Positions 46,727 through 48,626 of a stretch of DNA of 48,626 nt are shown one piece after another. The notes below the pieces were generated by a model. That model had not been told where the DNA came from, searched no databases, and saw nothing but the letters and a program-made list of their open reading frames with translations. This DNA is from a virus: IMG/VR virus record IMGVR_UViG_3300046747_000366, positions 1-48,626 of that record; one strand, given 5' to 3'. Made by a program: the position numbers and the translations under genes. Positions within the stretch are counted from its first letter, which is position 1, and every line of letters begins with the position of its first letter.

Positions 46727-48465
46727 ACTGGGATCCTCTTGATGGGGTGATTCTTTGGCATGTACGTATCGTCCGACTTGAACCGTACTTCGATGTAGTT
46801 TTGAAAGTCGAAGTCGATCTTTACACCCGATTGTGCGTTCCAGTCAAAGTTCACTGAAGACGCTCTGAAGTAGCGTTGCAGTGACTGCACAGTGCCACGC
46901 GCAGTGGAGACGATGACATGCGCCAGGTTTTTGTCCCCTAAGACCTTTGCGATCTCGTCTACGCGCTGCGCAAACGGCTTCCTCAAGTGGTCCGTATAAT
47001 CAGAGACAAGAGGGGATGTATTTCGAAGAGTCCTTGTGTCGACAGCAATCTCGACCGCATCACCCGGGCGTATGCGTAGAAGATCTGGGTCCGCGTTGTC
47101 ACCGCCGAAGGAGGAAAGGTTCTGAGTGACAATGTTTCCGCCGATCTCACCCCTACCAATCTCTTCGTAGATTGCGCGAGCAATCTCCTGCAGGCGATCC
47201 TTGTCGCGAACTCCCGGGACTGGTATCTCGAGAACCTCTTCATGCGGAGCCTCTTTGCCGGTAGATGCCTTTGTGCGAGCTGCTTTCTTGTCCTCAACAG
47301 GAGGCCACCAGGCGACTAGTTGCTTCTTGTCTCCACGCTCTGCAGACGAGGGATCGTGCCCAATGGCGCGAACAACCCGGGGGCGCTGATAGCCAGAGAA
47401 GTTACGTTCAAGCTCAAAATCCACAATGTCTCGGCCGTATACGAGTCTGCGCACGCTGAGAGGATTGATCCTCTCCCCGCTCGGCTTGTCTATAGTACGC
47501 TGCGCACCGCCAAGGAACGGGGTGCTAGCGCTCGGGTCAATACCTGCGTTCTGCTGCTTGTAGAGGTTCCGAACTGGTCGGAGCATGATGCTTGTGCCGT
47601 TGAGCAGCGGTATCGCCCCGACGAAGTAGCAGAACTGTACGATCAGGTCCCAGAACGAGATTTTGGCAAGCGGAGAGTTTGTCTGCGCTTGCGACTTCTT
47701 CCCCTTTGCACCTTTTTTGTGCCTGGGGATCACTGACCTGTCACCGACAGACGGGATACCCTTGGGCCATTCGCTTGGGCTGATCGTCACCGAAAAGCGG
47801 CTTTGCGCGTACAAAGGGTGGAATCCGAGTATCTGTGCCACAAGCTCGTCGATAGGCTGATCAAGCTTCAACTGGCTAATGATCGTAGTAGACGCCTTTG
47901 GGTCGGTACTAATGGGGGTGTCTAGTAGTGCTCCGCGCAGATCTCGCCCAGACATTGAGATAGTACTCTTGTCTCCTTTGTGTGAGGCTTTCCACTTGTC
48001 GATCATGGCGACGATGAGCAGCGTGTCAGGAGCCCCGTTGCCGCCCGTAGAGTTGCGAGTGTCTAAGACGCTCTCACGTGCTTTCCCAGCAACGGCGGGG
48101 CTCTGTACACCCCGCGCAAACGCAACAGCGTCGATCGTGCCCAAGTGAATCTCAATAGCCGCAGCTCGAACAGTGCGTGGGTCTATTGGGAGATCGTTGA
48201 AGTTTAGCTCTAGAGAGAACGTCCCAGCCTGCCTGTACCCTGGCAACGTAACGTGCGCCGACAGCGGTACGAGGTTCATGACAAAGCTCTCTTTGCCCTT
48301 TGAAACGAGCGACGGCTTTGCGGCTACAGCGCCCTTTGAGGGCCGTCCAGCACGCGTCAGCATGTCGTCAACGCTGACAGCTGCCACGAGCTGGTCTGGA
48401 GGTAACAGCGCCTCGTCAAACTTGATCGTGATATGCGCGACGCAGCTAGGGATGAATACTGACAC
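46723..48465 (-). CDS. Tail hub protein, gpD/gp27-like
   Basis: The 580-residue protein lies between LysM and spike genes, the normal place for the hub. N-terminal beta-rich segments and RPGDAVEIAVDTRT near 461-474, together with SFWDLIVQFCYFVGAIPLLN (about 274-293), fit the late-control gpD/gp27 fold. There is an internal lysine-rich loop (HKKGAKGKKSQ near 253-263). It connects the spike to the tail tube. The start is GTG with GAGGAG about 9 nt upstream. Confidence 0.75.
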   Translation of the reverse strand: MSVFIPSCVAHITIKFDEALLPPDQLVAAVSVDDMLTRAGRPSKGAVAAKPSLVSKGKESFVMNLVPLSAHVTLPGYRQAGTFSLELNFNDLPIDPRTVRAAAIEIHLGTIDAVAFARGVQSPAVAGKARESVLDTRNSTGGNGAPDTLLIVAMIDKWKASHKGDKSTISMSGRDLRGALLDTPISTDPKASTTIISQLKLDQPIDELVAQILGFHPLYAQSRFSVTISPSEWPKGIPSVGDRSVIPRHKKGAKGKKSQAQTNSPLAKISFWDLIVQFCYFVGAIPLLNGTSIMLRPVRNLYKQQNAGIDPSASTPFLGGAQRTIDKPSGERINPLSVRRLVYGRDIVDFELERNFSGYQRPRVVRAIGHDPSSAERGDKKQLVAWWPPVEDKKAARTKASTGKEAPHEEVLEIPVPGVRDKDRLQEIARAIYEEIGRGEIGGNIVTQNLSSFGGDNADPDLLRIRPGDAVEIAVDTRTLRNTSPLVSDYTDHLRKPFAQRVDEIAKVLGDKNLAHVIVSTARGTVQSLQRYFRASSVNFDWNAQSGVKIDFDFQNYIEVRFKSDDTYMPKNHPIKRIPV

Positions 48466-48468
48466 GGC

Positions 48469-48626
48469 TCAGCACTCCTCTACTGCTGAGTTTGTCGGGA
48501 TCAAAATAACCTGCCCCGCTACCAAGTCAGTGCTCGTGAGGTTGTTGAACGCGAACAGCTTACGCCAATCATTGGGGCTACCGTATGCGGCTTGGCTGAT
48601 CGTGCGCAAGTCTTCCCCGCGGCGCA
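48469..48626 (-). CDS. LysM-like tail protein (5' part beyond window edge)
   Basis: Only the C-terminal 51 residues are visible, ending at 48469. They match a LysM domain: GEDLRTISQAAYG, DWRKLFAFNNL, then GQVILIP at the end. Small LysM proteins (gp53 or X-like) bind tail tube or baseplate proteins in myoviruses. The start is beyond the right edge. Confidence 0.75.
   Translation of the reverse strand, partial: RRGEDLRTISQAAYGSPNDWRKLFAFNNLTSTDLVAGQVILIPTNSAVEEC

Overview
The window is part of a large tailed bacteriophage genome, most likely a myovirus. It carries a nearly complete phage-type replication and recombination set: a PolA-family polymerase, a gp32-like SSB, a RecA-like recombinase, a gp46/gp47 (Rad50/Mre11) pair, a primase, a DnaB-type helicase, a UvsW-like helicase and an NAD-dependent ligase. 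It also carries contractile-tail baseplate genes (gp25/W-like, J-like, V-like spike, D-like hub, LysM protein). There are no rRNA, tRNA, integrase or host housekeeping genes. The lysis region has spanin-like proteins, which points to a Gram-negative host. Both ends of the window cut through genes (MazG-like on the left, LysM tail protein on the right).

There are three transcriptional blocks. (1) Positions 1-18879, minus strand: nucleotide and replication block, read leftward from a divergent control region at 18880-19323. In order of transcription it holds an unknown protein, a sigma-70-like factor, a ParB-like protein, a small HTH protein, a lysine-rich histone-like protein split over two frames, a UvsW-like helicase, a replicative helicase and primase, a nucleotide-modification-associated protein, the UDG-like/PolA fusion, an acidic-tail protein, SSB, RecA, Mre11, an Orn-like exonuclease, a 5'-nucleotidase, Rad50 and MazG. 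(2) Positions 19324-32252, plus strand: about fifteen very small, tightly overlapping early-type genes (19.3-23.75 kb, broken by a palindrome-rich gap at 22611-22959). A larger operon follows with a MoxR AAA ATPase, a VWA/metallopeptidase partner, a Cas4/AddB-like iron-sulphur nuclease, a resolvase-like nuclease, DNA ligase and an endolysin. (3) Positions 32338-48626, minus strand: late block read leftward from beyond the right edge. It holds tail hub, spike, gp25, J, fibre and adhesin genes, a 24-repeat protein, a beta-helix tail spike and then membrane lysis genes. Blocks 2 and 3 converge near 32.3 kb, so the endolysin and the membrane lysis genes lie tail-to-tail on opposite strands.

The most unusual things seen are as follows. 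Two long RNA stem-loops of matching architecture sit directly in front of polA and of an unknown gene; in both, most arm differences become G-U pairs in the sense mRNA, and in the polA case the Shine-Dalgarno is buried. The polymerase carries an N-terminal family-4 UDG-like domain that keeps its Fe-S cysteines but has lost its catalytic motifs. A histone H1-like gene needs a +1 frame change. A Cas4-type nuclease sits beside a MoxR/VWA-metallopeptidase pair. One lysis protein has the topology of a unimolecular spanin. Acidic and poly-lysine tails recur across the replication proteins.
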